Origin: Desulforhopalus vacuolatus
Lineage (GTDB): Bacteria > Desulfobacterota > Desulfobulbia > Desulfobulbales > Desulfocapsaceae
Length of the DNA: 40,905 nucleotides
Assembly (NCBI RefSeq): GCF_016918505.1
Contig: NZ_JAFFPZ010000023.1
Coordinates: forward strand, 1-40,905
Reading direction: 5' to 3'
The position numbers and the translations under genes were made by a program. Position 1 is the first letter of the stretch. Every line of letters starts with the position of its first letter. This document shows, one piece after another, positions 23,957-33,495 of the stretch. The notes beneath the pieces are model-generated. The model did no database searches. It saw only the letters and a list, made by a program, of their open reading frames with translations, and was not told the DNA's origin.

Positions 23957-26344
23957 GTGGAATTTAACGATTCATTAAGTATTGGCATGGACGACTTCAC
24001 CAGCAATGAAGACCTGGATATCCCCGATGTGCTGCCGATGATGGCTGTGCGGGATGTGGTGGTGTTCAACTATATGATTATCCCCCTCTTTGTCGGCCGA
24101 ACCAGCTCTATTGAGGCGGTGAATGCAGCCATGGAAAACGATAAGCTGTTGATGCTTGTCGCACAGAAGGATGCCTCAAAAGATGATCCCTCCGCCGATG
24201 ATATTTACGATGTGGGCATGGTCTGCATGATCATGCGTACCCTCAAGCTTCCGGATGGCCGTCTTAAGGTGCTCATTCAGGCGATGGCGAAGGTTCGCAT
24301 CAGTAAATATGTCAGTACCAGCCCCTACTTCAAGGTGTCGGTTGATGTGATGGAAGACGGGGAGAGCGGAAAAGTTACCGTGGAAGTTGAGGCGATGATG
24401 CGCAACGTCCGCGAACAGACTGAAAAGATTATGTCGCTGCGCGGCATCCTCTCTGCTGACCTGATGATGATTATCAACAACATCGAGGAACCGGGCCGTC
24501 TTGCCGATCTCGTGGGTTCCAATCTGCGTTTGAAGGTGAACGAATCTCAACGCATCCTTGAAGAGACCGATCCTGTGCTTCGACTCAGCCTTGTCAACGA
24601 TCTGCTGACCAAGGAACTTGAGGTCAGCACGGTGCAGGCGCGTATTCAGAGTGAGGCGCGAGAGGAGATGGGCAAGTCTCAGCGGGAATATTACCTGCGC
24701 GAGCAGCTCCATGCTTTGCAGAAAGAACTCGGTGATACTGACGATCGCAGCATGGAGATTGAAGAGCTCCAGGCCCGGCTGAAAAAGAAAAAGATGCCGA
24801 AGCATGTGCGCAAAGAAGCCAAACGTCAGTTGGAGCGTATGGACATGATGCATCCTGACTCTTCGGAGGCAACCATCATCCGTATCTATCTCGACTGGAT
24901 TCTTGATCTGCCGTGGAAGAAGAGTACCAAAGATGTTCTTGATCTTGCCCATGCCCGCGAGGTGCTGGACCATGATCACTACGGTCTTGAGAAGATTAAA
25001 GATCGTATTCTTGAATATCTTGCCGTACGCAAACTGAATAAATCGACCAAGGGACCCATTCTCTGTTTCGTCGGCCCTCCAGGGGTTGGTAAAACTTCTC
25101 TGGGCAAGTCTGTGGCCCGGGCAATGGGGCGTAAATTCTACCGCATGTCTCTCGGTGGAATGCGTGACGAGGCCGAAATTCGTGGTCACCGGCGCACCTA
25201 TATTGGAGCCATGCCGGGGCGTATTGTTCAGGCCCTGAAAATCTCCGGTTCCAATAATCCAATTCTCATGATGGATGAAATTGACAAGGTGGGGTCGGAT
25301 TATCGGGGTGACCCTTCTTCGGCGCTTCTTGAGGTACTCGACCCGGAACAGAATTCCGAGTTTAGTGACCACTATATGAATATGCCGATTGACCTGAGCA
25401 AGGTGATGTTTATTACCACCGCCAACATGACTGATACCATTCCCAGCCCGCTGCTTGACCGTATGGAGGTTATTCGTCTCTCCGGCTATACCCTTGAGGA
25501 GAAGGGGGTTATCGCGCGGCGCTATCTGCTGCCGCGACAAATCAAGCAGAATGGGCTCAAGGAATCTCAGCTGAAGATGAGTGATGATACTATTGAATAT
25601 ATGATTACTCACTACACGGCCGAGGCGGGATTGCGTAACATTGAGAGGGAGATCAGCTCGGTCTGCCGCAAAATTGCACGCAAGGTGGCAGAAGGCGGCC
25701 GTGGACCCTACACCGTATCAAAACGTAATGTAGAGAAGTATCTCGGCCCGCCGAAGACCATCCCCGAATCCGAGCTGGAACGCCTTGAACAACCCGGTCT
25801 GGTTACCGGTCTGGCGTGGACGGAGATTGGCGGAGAAATTCTGGAGATTGAAGTCAACATCATGCCTGGCAAAGGGAAACTTACCCTCACCGGACAGCTT
25901 GGAGATGTGATGAAAGAGTCTGCCCAGGCGGCGCTGACCTACTGCCGCAGTCGGACGGAGGATCTTGGTCTTGATGCGGATGGCAGCTATTTTGAAAAGC
26001 ATGACTTTCATATCCATGTGCCAGCCGGAGCAATTCCCAAAGACGGACCTTCTGCCGGAATTACCCTCGCCACTGCACTCTATTCAGCTATTACCAATAA
26101 AAAAGTGCGCAGGCATCTTGCTATGACCGGTGAGATAACCCTGCGGGGACGGGTACTGCCTATCGGAGGTTTGAAAGAGAAGGCTCTGGCTGCTTTGCGG
26201 GCGGATATCAATAAGATTATTATCCCCGAGCAGAACAAAAATGACCTCGTGGAGATCCCGGAGGAACTCCGTAAACAACTCACTTTTTATCCGGTGAAGA
26301 ACATGGATGAAGTCGTGAAAATAGCCCTTGGCGGAAAGAAATAA
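23957..26344 (+). CDS. lon: ATP-dependent protease La (Lon)
   Basis: 795 residues. An N-terminal LON substrate-binding domain (about 24-220) and a helical region precede the AAA+ module with Walker A GPPGVGKT (K379) and Walker B/sensor [20 protein letters not shown]. The C-terminal protease domain carries the Ser-Lys dyad: S699 in KDGPSAG and K742 in GGLKEKAL, 43 residues apart as in E. coli. It degrades misfolded and regulatory proteins in the cytosol. Start is GTG with GGAGG 9 bp upstream. It is followed by mltG after 9 bp, so the two are probably cotranscribed. Confidence 0.98.
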   Translation: MEFNDSLSIGMDDFTSNEDLDIPDVLPMMAVRDVVVFNYMIIPLFVGRTSSIEAVNAAMENDKLLMLVAQKDASKDDPSADDIYDVGMVCMIMRTLKLPDGRLKVLIQAMAKVRISKYVSTSPYFKVSVDVMEDGESGKVTVEVEAMMRNVREQTEKIMSLRGILSADLMMIINNIEEPGRLADLVGSNLRLKVNESQRILEETDPVLRLSLVNDLLTKELEVSTVQARIQSEAREEMGKSQREYYLREQLHALQKELGDTDDRSMEIEELQARLKKKKMPKHVRKEAKRQLERMDMMHPDSSEATIIRIYLDWILDLPWKKSTKDVLDLAHAREVLDHDHYGLEKIKDRILEYLAVRKLNKSTKGPILCFVGPPGVGKTSLGKSVARAMGRKFYRMSLGGMRDEAEIRGHRRTYIGAMPGRIVQALKISGSNNPILMMDEIDKVGSDYRGDPSSALLEVLDPEQNSEFSDHYMNMPIDLSKVMFITTANMTDTIPSPLLDRMEVIRLSGYTLEEKGVIARRYLLPRQIKQNGLKESQLKMSDDTIEYMITHYTAEAGLRNIEREISSVCRKIARKVAEGGRGPYTVSKRNVEKYLGPPKTIPESELERLEQPGLVTGLAWTEIGGEILEIEVNIMPGKGKLTLTGQLGDVMKESAQAALTYCRSRTEDLGLDADGSYFEKHDFHIHVPAGAIPKDGPSAGITLATALYSAITNKKVRRHLAMTGEITLRGRVLPIGGLKEKALAALRADINKIIIPEQNKNDLVEIPEELRKQLTFYPVKNMDEVVKIALGGKK

Positions 26345-26353
26345 AAGATCTGT

Positions 26354-27430
26354 ATGACGTCGCAGCACAAGTACGAAAAACCTGACTGTTACCAATCGAA
26401 GCGGGCGCCTGTGAAACGGGCGTCGCGCCTTCGTGTTTTTACCTTCAGTATCCTTCTGGTCCTGGGCCTGTTGCTTATGGCGGGGGCAGGGGGATGTCTG
26501 TGGTTCTACGACTATGCATGGACACCAGGACCGAAGATGAGTTCGGAGACGGTGGTTGTAGAAATCCCCGAGGGAAGTTCGGTTCGCAAGATTGAGAAGA
26601 TTCTTGCCGGGAAACAGGTAATCCACGATGATATTCGCTTTCTTCTCATGGCGAAAATTTCCGGTCGCGCCGGTCACCTGCAGGCGGGAGAGTTTTTGTT
26701 GCCGACTGGAGCTAATCCGGAGGAGATTATCAGCCTGCTTTCTACCGCTCACTCGGTGGAGTATTCGATTACCATCCCTGAAGGAAAGAATATCAAGGAG
26801 ACTGCTCAACTTTTTGCCGACAAGGGCTGGTGTGATAAGGAACGTTTTATCTCCCTCTGTCACAATGAGGCGTTTATTTCCAGCCTCGGCATGTACAATA
26901 TGAACAGCCTTGAGGGATTTCTTTTTCCAGCCACCTATTCCGTTCCCAAATCGATGCGCAGTGCGGAAAAGATTATCGCCATGATGGTCGGGACATTTCG
27001 TAATGTCTGGGGAAAACTGGTAACAGGGCGATATCCGGTACCGAATCGCAACCGTACGGTAATTCTTGCTTCAATGATAGAAAAAGAGACGTATGCCGCT
27101 TTCGAACGGCCGATTATTGCAGGGGTTTTTCTGAATCGATTGAAGAAGAAGATGCGCCTGCAGTCCGATCCCACTGTTGTTTATGGTGTAGAAAATTATG
27201 ATGGGAAAATAACCCGTTCCTTGATTCGCCATAAAACTCCGTGGAACACCTATGTCATTCACGGTCTGCCAATTGGTCCCATCTCCAATCCTGGACGGGC
27301 AGCTTTGCTTGCTGTGCTGGAACCGGCCAATACTGACGCCCTCTATTTTGTCTCCCAAAATAATGGAACCCATAAATTTTCAAGGACTCTGCGTGATCAT
27401 ATTAATGCAGTCAATAAATTCCAGCGGTAA
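26354..27430 (+). CDS. mltG: Endolytic murein transglycosylase (MltG/YceG)
   Basis: 358 residues. One N-terminal membrane helix (FSILLVLGLLLMAGAGGCLWF) anchors a periplasmic LysM-like and YceG domain. The catalytic region has ILASMIEKETYA with the catalytic Glu at E243, then GVFLNRLKKKMRLQSDPTV and NTYVIHGLPIGPISNPG. It cleaves nascent glycan strands and helps terminate peptidoglycan synthesis. Just after its stop codon comes a purine-rich stretch resembling a module of repeat family A. Confidence 0.96.
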   Translation: MTSQHKYEKPDCYQSKRAPVKRASRLRVFTFSILLVLGLLLMAGAGGCLWFYDYAWTPGPKMSSETVVVEIPEGSSVRKIEKILAGKQVIHDDIRFLLMAKISGRAGHLQAGEFLLPTGANPEEIISLLSTAHSVEYSITIPEGKNIKETAQLFADKGWCDKERFISLCHNEAFISSLGMYNMNSLEGFLFPATYSVPKSMRSAEKIIAMMVGTFRNVWGKLVTGRYPVPNRNRTVILASMIEKETYAAFERPIIAGVFLNRLKKKMRLQSDPTVVYGVENYDGKITRSLIRHKTPWNTYVIHGLPIGPISNPGRAALLAVLEPANTDALYFVSQNNGTHKFSRTLRDHINAVNKFQR

Positions 27431-27589
27431 CGGGAGAAAGGAAACAGGAGACAGGGAAAAGCAAAAGACGGAACAGCGAAAAACTTTTTGCCAAAGGAAA
27501 GCTCTAAATATTTGAATAAAGGCAAAAAATTTTAAAAAAGATTTTAAAATTAAACAGAGAATTACTGTTGTTCTATCTTTACGTTCTGT

Positions 27590-27830
27590 GGTTAATACAA
27601 AATGTAAATAGTGTCAGTTTTCGGGTGTAACGGATTACCATTATCTCGTATTCGGTTACGGTCTCTTTTTCCCATTACGATCGCCATCACCACCGTAGAG
27701 ACAAGGCATGCCTTGTCTACACACCGCCGCGAAAATCACCACGCCGTCCCAATCCCCACAAACGGCGGCATAATTTCCCCAATCCCGCTGTTATACCAAT
27801 CACATTTTTTACTGACCAGAAAATACGACT
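27590..27830 (-). repeat. Dispersed repeat family A, inverse copy
   Basis: Read on the minus strand it holds GGTCAGTAAAAAATGTGATT (also at 15.65 kb), GGGATTGGGGAAATTATGCC, GCCGTTTGTGGGGATTGGGA, one 20-bp palindrome (27699-27718), AATCCGTTACACCCGAAAAC and ATTTACATTTTGTATT. All but the first are shared with copies 1 or 2, but the order and spacing differ. It lies in the gene-free stretch 27431-28112. Confidence 0.8.
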
Positions 27831-27933
27831 GCTTGGAAATCTTTTGCTTTTTTTCTTTCTTCCTTTTGTCTTTTTCCATGACTTTTTGAGAAATTACCCA
27901 AAAGGAATAAAGATATAAGAGTATTTCTTTTTT

Positions 27934-27990
27934 TATAAGATCTGCCTGAAGACTGTTTTTTGTATACGTAACATGCTGAAATTACATACG
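27934..27990 (+). repeat. Dispersed repeat family C, copy 1
   Basis: About 57 bp from TATAAGATCTGCCTGAAGAC to ATGCTGAAATTACATACG, matching 35778-35834 with a few substitutions. The shared core includes ACTGTTTTTTGTAT. The stretch from 27431 to 28112 otherwise holds AT-rich sequence and repeat A, with no supported gene. Confidence 0.75.
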
Positions 27991-28112
27991 TCCACGGCTT
28001 ATTGAGAACTTACGAAAGATCTGGGTAAAAATCACAAATAAGAGCAGAAAAATGTTTCAAAAAAAGGTAAAACCAGGGGCAACATTTAATCCAATCGGCC
28101 CAGGAGGTTCCC

Positions 28113-29756
28113 TTGAAAGTTGCCCTTATTCAGATAAATTGCATTGTCGGAGATTTTGCCGGAAACTGTGAGAAAATTCGTCTTGGCGCGGAGCAGGCAG
28201 CTGCCGCTGGCTGCCGACTTGCAGTCTTTCCGGAAATGTCCGTGTCTGGATATCCTCCACAGGACCTGCTTGAGCGGGAATCTTTTCTTAAAGCACAGGA
28301 TGCTGCCCTTGATCAGCTCGCCCTGCAGCTGCCGAATATTGATGTGATGCTGGGGTGTATCTACACTAAATATGGTGAGCCCCGCCGACTCTATAACTGT
28401 GCCGCCGTATATCGCAGAGGGGTGGTTGTTCATCGCAGCACCAAGAAACTGCTTCCCACCTACGATGTGTTTGATGAGGCCCGCTGGTTTACCACCGATA
28501 CTCAGACTTCGCTTTATGAAGTGGACGGACTTTCCTTTGGGGTGACGGTCTGTGAGGATATCTGGGCCGAAGAAATGCCTGGATATGATGTCAATCCGGT
28601 GAATGATATCCTTGCCTGCGCCTCGGAGGAGGGGTGTCACCTCAGTGGTATTATTAATATCTCCGCTTCTCCCTTCACCCGAGGGAAATATATTCAGCGT
28701 CTTGCCATTCTCGATAGATTTCGCTTTGTCCATAATCTTCCCTTTTTCTACTGCAATCAGGTCGGCGGTCAGGATTCACTGATCTTTGATGGCCGCAGTG
28801 TTGTCATGACTGCGAACGGAGAGATTGCTGCCCGGGCGAAAGGTTTTGCAGAAGATATGGTCGTGTACAATACAGAAACGGGAGAAGGAGAGCTGCATGA
28901 AACTGTGGAACGCACACAAACCTCTGCCATGTGGGATGCCCTTGTGCTCGGGGTAAAAGATTATGCGGGGAAAAATGGTTTCACCTCTGCTGTCCTTGGG
29001 CTCTCCGGCGGAATTGATTCCGCACTCACCGCAGTTCTCGCCGTGGAGGCTTTCGGCGCGGAGAATGTCCTCACCGTAGCCATGCCTTCTCCCTACAGTT
29101 CACAGGGGTCTATGGATGATGCGCGTGCACTTGCTCAAAACCTCGGAGTTCATTTCGAGGTGCAGCCTATCGGGGACCTTTTCGCTGCCTTTAATACGCA
29201 GCTTGCCGGTCTCTTTGCGGGACGGGAGGAGGATGTTACTGAGCAGAACCTGCAGGCGCGGATTCGCGGCAATCTGTTAATGGCCATTTCAAATAAATTT
29301 GGTCATCTGTTGCTTACCACCGGGAACAAAAGTGAGATCGCTGTGGGATACTGTACTCTCTACGGTGATATGTGCGGCGGACTGGGGGTTATTTCTGATC
29401 TGCTCAAGGGTGATGTTTATGAGCTTTCCCGCTACGCCAATCGGGGCGGAGAAGTAATTCCTCAGAGCATTATTGAGAAGGCGCCTTCGGCCGAATTGAA
29501 GCCGGGGCAGAAGGATCAGGATGAGCTTCCCGAGTACGATCAACTTGATCAGATCATTGTCATGACCATTGAGGAAGCAAAGGGTATCGAGGAGATCGTT
29601 GCCGCCGGGTTTGAGCGGGTAATGGTGGAAGATGTCCTGCGCAGAATCCGCATTAATGAGTATAAACGGAAACAGGCCGCTCTCGGTCTGAAGGTGCGCC
29701 CTCGGGCATTTGGTATCGGTCGACGTTATCCTAATGTGCAAAATTTTAGAGGGTAA
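28113..29756 (+). CDS. nadE: Glutamine-dependent NAD+ synthetase
   Basis: 547 residues in two domains. The N-terminal nitrilase-type glutaminase (1 to about 260) has the Glu-Lys-Cys triad: E41 in FPEMSVSGYP, Lys near 113 in STKKLLPTYDVFDE, C147 in VTVCEDIW. The C-terminal synthetase has the ATP PP-loop LGLSGGIDSALTAVLAVEAF and TTGNKSEIAVGYCTLYGDM. It amidates nicotinic acid adenine dinucleotide to NAD+ using glutamine and ATP. Start is TTG with AGGAGG 5 bp upstream. It is followed by hflX on the same strand after about 95 bp. Confidence 0.97.
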   Translation: MKVALIQINCIVGDFAGNCEKIRLGAEQAAAAGCRLAVFPEMSVSGYPPQDLLERESFLKAQDAALDQLALQLPNIDVMLGCIYTKYGEPRRLYNCAAVYRRGVVVHRSTKKLLPTYDVFDEARWFTTDTQTSLYEVDGLSFGVTVCEDIWAEEMPGYDVNPVNDILACASEEGCHLSGIINISASPFTRGKYIQRLAILDRFRFVHNLPFFYCNQVGGQDSLIFDGRSVVMTANGEIAARAKGFAEDMVVYNTETGEGELHETVERTQTSAMWDALVLGVKDYAGKNGFTSAVLGLSGGIDSALTAVLAVEAFGAENVLTVAMPSPYSSQGSMDDARALAQNLGVHFEVQPIGDLFAAFNTQLAGLFAGREEDVTEQNLQARIRGNLLMAISNKFGHLLLTTGNKSEIAVGYCTLYGDMCGGLGVISDLLKGDVYELSRYANRGGEVIPQSIIEKAPSAELKPGQKDQDELPEYDQLDQIIVMTIEEAKGIEEIVAAGFERVMVEDVLRRIRINEYKRKQAALGLKVRPRAFGIGRRYPNVQNFRG

Positions 29757-29795
29757 TCTACTGTATTGATTTTTGCGGAAGGAGGATTTGAGATC

Positions 29796-29858
29796 TTGAA
29801 CCACACATCTTCAACGCAGTCCTTGAGGACTGCAGGAAGGAAACAATTTAGTGATTGA
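29796..29858 (+). CDS. Possible 20-residue leader peptide of hflX
   Basis: AAGGAGG at 29779-29785 precedes a TTG at 29796 that opens 20 codons ending TGA at 29856-29858, inside the first codons of hflX. The peptide has no recognised sequence. Its frame crosses the hairpin at 29816-29833, so ribosomes on it would melt that hairpin. Existence rests on the ribosome site and the coupling geometry alone. Confidence 0.3.
   Translation: MNHTSSTQSLRTAGRKQFSD
29816..29833 (+). promoter_or_regulatory. Perfect hairpin beside the hflX ribosome-binding site
   Basis: GCAGTCC, loop TTGA and GGACTGC form a 7-bp perfect stem that ends one base before AGGAAGG, the ribosome site of hflX. It has no T tract, so it is not an intrinsic terminator. 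It may shape translation initiation. Confidence 0.5.
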
Positions 29859-31482
29859 AGGGAATCTTAACGGGCTGAAGACCCGCCAGATTAAAGCACT
29901 GGAGCGACTTGCCAGAAGAAAAAGCGGGCGCGAACAGATTATAAGTCCGGAGATGGCGAGGACACTGGCGGAGCTGAGTTTTGAATTGAACCGCCAGCTC
30001 GGGCTGTTGATCAACCGTGCCGGCAAGGTGGAGATGCTCATTGTCGGGGACTATGCGCAGATAGTTATTCCGTCACTGGGGAATATCCGTGCAGCAGGTG
30101 GCCGCCTGCGCGGACTGCGCCTTGTACATACCCATCTTGGCGGGGAGATGATCAGTGAAGAAGACCTGATGGACCTGCTCTTTCTTCGGCTCGATCTGCT
30201 CTCCATGCTTGAAGTGGGAAAAGACGGTCTGCCCCGTTTGCTGCACACCGTTCATCTGCTGCCTGAAGTTGAAGAGGGCAGGGGGTGGAGTTTTCTTACA
30301 TCGGTACATCCGGCACAGCAGAAAGATTCTGCGGAGGAGCTGATTGCTGCCCTTGAGGGGGAATTCAGTCGTGTGAGCACGTCTCGGAGGGTAGAGAGCA
30401 AGGGAGACCGTGCGATCCTCGTCTCTGTTTCCACCGAGCCACGGCTGCACGCGGAGGAATCGCTCACTGAGCTGGCCGAACTGGCGCGTTCGGCAGAGGT
30501 TGAAGTGCTGGATCAGGTACTGCAGCGGCGCAGGAAGATCAATCCCCGCCTTATTCTCGGGAAGGGAAAGCTGGCCGAGATAATGATTCTCGCCCTCCAG
30601 CTTAATGCCAACCTGCTGATTTTTGATGAGGAGCTTAACCCCTCCCAGATTCGTTCAATTACCAATTTTACAGATATGAGGGTTATTGACCGCACCCAGC
30701 TTATCCTTGATATCTTTGCCCGGCGGGCCACCAGTCGAGAAGGAAAACTGCAGGTGGAGATGGCGCAACTGAAATATATGCTGCCCCGCCTGTCGAGCCG
30801 TGATGATGCTCTTTCCCGTCTTACCGGCGGAATTGGTGCAAGGGGGCCGGGAGAAACCAAACTGGAGATTGACCGTCGTCGTATTAATGACCGTCTGGCC
30901 CGCCTGGCCCGTGAACTCAAGCAGGTGAGCCTTGAACGTTATCGCCGTCGGGGACAGAGGCGTAAACGTGACCTGCCGGTGCTTTCACTCGTAGGCTATA
31001 CCAACGCCGGAAAATCTACGTTGCTCAATACTTTGACAAAGAGCGATATCTATACGGAGGATCAGCTTTTTGCCACTCTTGACCCTACCAGCCGCCGGAT
31101 GCGCTTTCCCACCGAAATGGAGGTAATTCTCACTGATACCGTGGGTTTTATCCGTCATCTGCCCGCAGATTTGATGCAGGCTTTTATGGCAACGCTGGAA
31201 GAACTGCAGGAGGCTGACCTGCTGGTGCATGTGGTTGATGTTTCAAACTCCCTGTACAGGGAGCACATGCAGGTGGTAGAGGATATTCTGCAGCAGCTTG
31301 ACCTTGGTTCAATACCTGTGTTGAAACTCTTTAACAAAATAGATCTTGTTGAGGATCGGGAACTGCTGGAGATGACAGTAGCGAAAGAAGGGCTGCTGGT
31401 GAGTGCACAACATCCAGAGACGCTGGAAAGTTTTCTTCTGGAAGCAGAACGATACCTCGGAGGGAAAGCGACGGGACTGTAA
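29851..31482 (+). CDS. hflX: Ribosome-associated GTPase HflX
   Basis: 543 residues, longer than the 426 of E. coli. An N-terminal extension of about 170 residues precedes the HflX nucleotide-binding domain (about 195-365, with LIFDEELNPSQIRSITNF and GGIGARGPGETKLEIDRRR). The G domain has G1 (VGYTNAGKSTLLN), the switch I region (LFATLDPTSRRMRFP), G3 (DTVGFIRHLP) and G4 (NKID). HflX splits stalled or hibernating 70S ribosomes under stress. The GTG start follows AGGAAGG. The N-terminal extension is seen in other long HflX proteins and may bind RNA, which is inference. Confidence 0.95.
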   Translation: MIEGNLNGLKTRQIKALERLARRKSGREQIISPEMARTLAELSFELNRQLGLLINRAGKVEMLIVGDYAQIVIPSLGNIRAAGGRLRGLRLVHTHLGGEMISEEDLMDLLFLRLDLLSMLEVGKDGLPRLLHTVHLLPEVEEGRGWSFLTSVHPAQQKDSAEELIAALEGEFSRVSTSRRVESKGDRAILVSVSTEPRLHAEESLTELAELARSAEVEVLDQVLQRRRKINPRLILGKGKLAEIMILALQLNANLLIFDEELNPSQIRSITNFTDMRVIDRTQLILDIFARRATSREGKLQVEMAQLKYMLPRLSSRDDALSRLTGGIGARGPGETKLEIDRRRINDRLARLARELKQVSLERYRRRGQRRKRDLPVLSLVGYTNAGKSTLLNTLTKSDIYTEDQLFATLDPTSRRMRFPTEMEVILTDTVGFIRHLPADLMQAFMATLEELQEADLLVHVVDVSNSLYREHMQVVEDILQQLDLGSIPVLKLFNKIDLVEDRELLEMTVAKEGLLVSAQHPETLESFLLEAERYLGGKATGL

Positions 31483-31525
31483 ATTGCAGGCCCGTCACAG
31501 TGTTACACAAAATAAACGAAGATGT

Positions 31526-32005
31526 TCAATCGGGGGTCGGCATCATGTAAAAACCGAGTTCTCTTGAAGGCGTATTGGAATCAAGGAATTCACAACCTAT
31601 ACGATTGCCGTTGACGGTGCGGATGACAACTTTGCGGTAGAGACTTGACATCTTGCGGTTATCAAGGGTTAAAAGAAGTTCACCCTCCATTCCCGGTTTA
31701 ATATCGTGGGGACTCCGCACCTCAAAACAGGCTCCGCTGATTGAGAGATCAATAACACGAATATTCCTGGTATCCTTTTCAAAAGTACAATTCCCCGGAA
31801 AATCAGTTTTCTTGCGGAAATTCCTGCGAAATTCAAGGTTAAGTTCGAAAGTATAGCCACAACTGCAACGTACTTTGATGCGGTGTTTTTTGTCGCGCAG
31901 CCCCGCCACAGAGATATGTCTGCTTAAACCACATTCAGGGCAGATAATTGTTGCTTTGTTATCTTCTCTTACGTAGGTCTTTTCGCTTTTTCTGGTGTCA
32001 GTCAC
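31526..32005 (-). CDS. PilZ-domain protein with zinc-ribbon-like N-terminus
   Basis: 159 residues. The N-terminus has CPECGLSRHISVAGLRDKKH and then CSC-G, a C-x2-C ... C-x-C pattern suggestive of a small zinc ribbon. The PilZ domain has RRNFRKK and DLSISGACFEV, the RxxxR and D-x-S-x2-G motifs that bind cyclic di-GMP. It is a predicted cytosolic c-di-GMP receptor. Start is GTG with AGGAAGGAG upstream. It converges with hflX, 43 bp away, and is separated from the aldolase gene by a 373-bp spacer. Confidence 0.85.
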   Translation of the reverse strand: MTDTRKSEKTYVREDNKATIICPECGLSRHISVAGLRDKKHRIKVRCSCGYTFELNLEFRRNFRKKTDFPGNCTFEKDTRNIRVIDLSISGACFEVRSPHDIKPGMEGELLLTLDNRKMSSLYRKVVIRTVNGNRIGCEFLDSNTPSRELGFYMMPTPD

Positions 32006-32331
32006 AGTAACTCCTTCCTCTGGATTCTTCTCCTTTTTCGATGCAGCTGGCTGCTCAATGTTAAACGCAAGTCATAGTTAAAGCAGGAGAGTAAATCTTT
32101 CGTTTCCCTGTCCATCTGTGGAGTAATACCAGCCTGAAGCTGTTATTCGTGGCCACATTTTCTAGATTTTAGTTTCTTGCTGAATAATTGATTCTTTTCA
32201 GCTCTTCTTTTAATAAAAAATATAAGGAAATTCAACCCAATTAACCTTTTTCCCAAGAGCATGATGGCGGTTTCATAACTGAATATCTGAGCAACATCAA
32301 CAGATATTTTTCACCAGTTTGGAATCGTGTA

Positions 32332-32361
32332 ATTGAATGCGTGGGAATCCACGCATTCAAT
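32332..32361. terminator. Perfect hairpin downstream of the aldolase gene
   Basis: TTGAATGCGTGG, loop GAAT and CCACGCATTCAA form a perfect 12-bp stem, 13 with one further A-T pair. It lies 18 bp after the aldolase stop codon on the minus strand. It lacks a T run on either side, so it is a candidate Rho-dependent or processing-type 3' end. The rest of the spacer (32006-32331) is AT-rich and shows no gene. Confidence 0.55.
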
Positions 32362-32378
32362 GAAAAGCAGACTGCGTG

Positions 32379-33410
32379 TCAGATATTTTTCCCAAGACTG
32401 GTTCCGGAGGAACGAAGGTCTTCGCAGGCACGGATGATACGGTCTGCCATGTTGCGTTCTCCTTTTTTACCCCATGACCGGGGATCGTACACCTTCTTGT
32501 TCCCGACTTCGCCCTCTATTTTGAGAACGCCATCGTAGTTTTTCATCATATGGTCCACTACCGGACGTGTATAGGCGTACTGGGTGTCGGTGTCGATATT
32601 CATTTTTATCACACCGTAGTCAACAGCATCACGAATGTCTTTCAAGTCAGAACCGGAACCACCGTGGAAAACGAGGTCAAGGCGCTTATCTGCGCCCAGT
32701 TCTTTTGCAATGGCGTCCTGGCCGTTTTTAAGAATAATGGGCTGAAGTTTAACGTTGCCGGGTTTATACACGCCGTGAACGTTACCAAAGGTAGCTGCGA
32801 GGAGAAAGCGGCCGATGGGAAGGAGCTCTTTCGCGGCAAAGACCATATCTTCTGGTGTGGTATAGAGTTTTTCTTTTTTGACACCTGAGGTGTCATGACC
32901 GTCTTCTTCGCCGCCGACAACCCCTATTTCGATCTCAAGGATAACGTCCATTTCCCTGCATTTTTTGAAGATTTCTTTTGATTGAGCAATATTCTCCTTC
33001 ATCGGAATGGGCGATCCGTCAAACATGTGAGAAGAGAACACTGGCGGCTGTCCCGCTGCTGTGCGCTTTTTTGACTCGGCCAGCAGGGGAACGAGGAAAC
33101 TGTCCACAGCCTCGGGATGGCAGTGGTCGGTGTGCAGGGCAATATTGACATCATAATACTCCGCCATCTGGCGGGCATAGTCTGCAAGGGCGATGGCACC
33201 TTTTGCCGCGTCGCCGACACCAAGACCCGAGCCAAACTTGCCTCCGCCGGTAGATACCTGAATGATACCATCTGATTTTGCTTCTTTAAAGGCAAGCAGC
33301 GCGGCGTTGATAGTCTCACTCGAAGTGGTGTTGATTGCCGGATAGGCAAATTTGTTCTGCTTTGCGTTATCCAACATCTGACAATACTGTTGATAATTGA
33401 CTACTGGCAT
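32379..33410 (-). CDS. fbaA: Class II fructose-bisphosphate aldolase
   Basis: 343 residues of the class IIA type. Catalytic and zinc ligands are visible in ALHTDHCHPEAVDSFL (Asp and first His), FGNVHGVYKPGNVKLQ (second zinc His) and LVFHGGSGSDL (third zinc His). EIEIGVVGGEEDGHDT and MNIDTDTQYAYTRPV also match. It interconverts fructose 1,6-bisphosphate with glyceraldehyde 3-phosphate and dihydroxyacetone phosphate in glycolysis and gluconeogenesis. It lies 85 bp after malQ on the same strand, giving a small carbohydrate unit. Confidence 0.95.
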   Translation of the reverse strand: MPVVNYQQYCQMLDNAKQNKFAYPAINTTSSETINAALLAFKEAKSDGIIQVSTGGGKFGSGLGVGDAAKGAIALADYARQMAEYYDVNIALHTDHCHPEAVDSFLVPLLAESKKRTAAGQPPVFSSHMFDGSPIPMKENIAQSKEIFKKCREMDVILEIEIGVVGGEEDGHDTSGVKKEKLYTTPEDMVFAAKELLPIGRFLLAATFGNVHGVYKPGNVKLQPIILKNGQDAIAKELGADKRLDLVFHGGSGSDLKDIRDAVDYGVIKMNIDTDTQYAYTRPVVDHMMKNYDGVLKIEGEVGNKKVYDPRSWGKKGERNMADRIIRACEDLRSSGTSLGKNI

Positions 33411-33495
33411 AATTATTCTCCTGTTTTAGGATTTAGACTGTCTGTACCGGGCTCTTCTGTGCCCATTCTCTATTTTTTGTAATATATCATTTTTT

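Noticed and set aside
24176-25612. Minus-strand open frame of 478 codons
   Set aside because: Antisense to lon, which has all catalytic motifs. The frame reads as His- and Leu-rich sequence without a domain.
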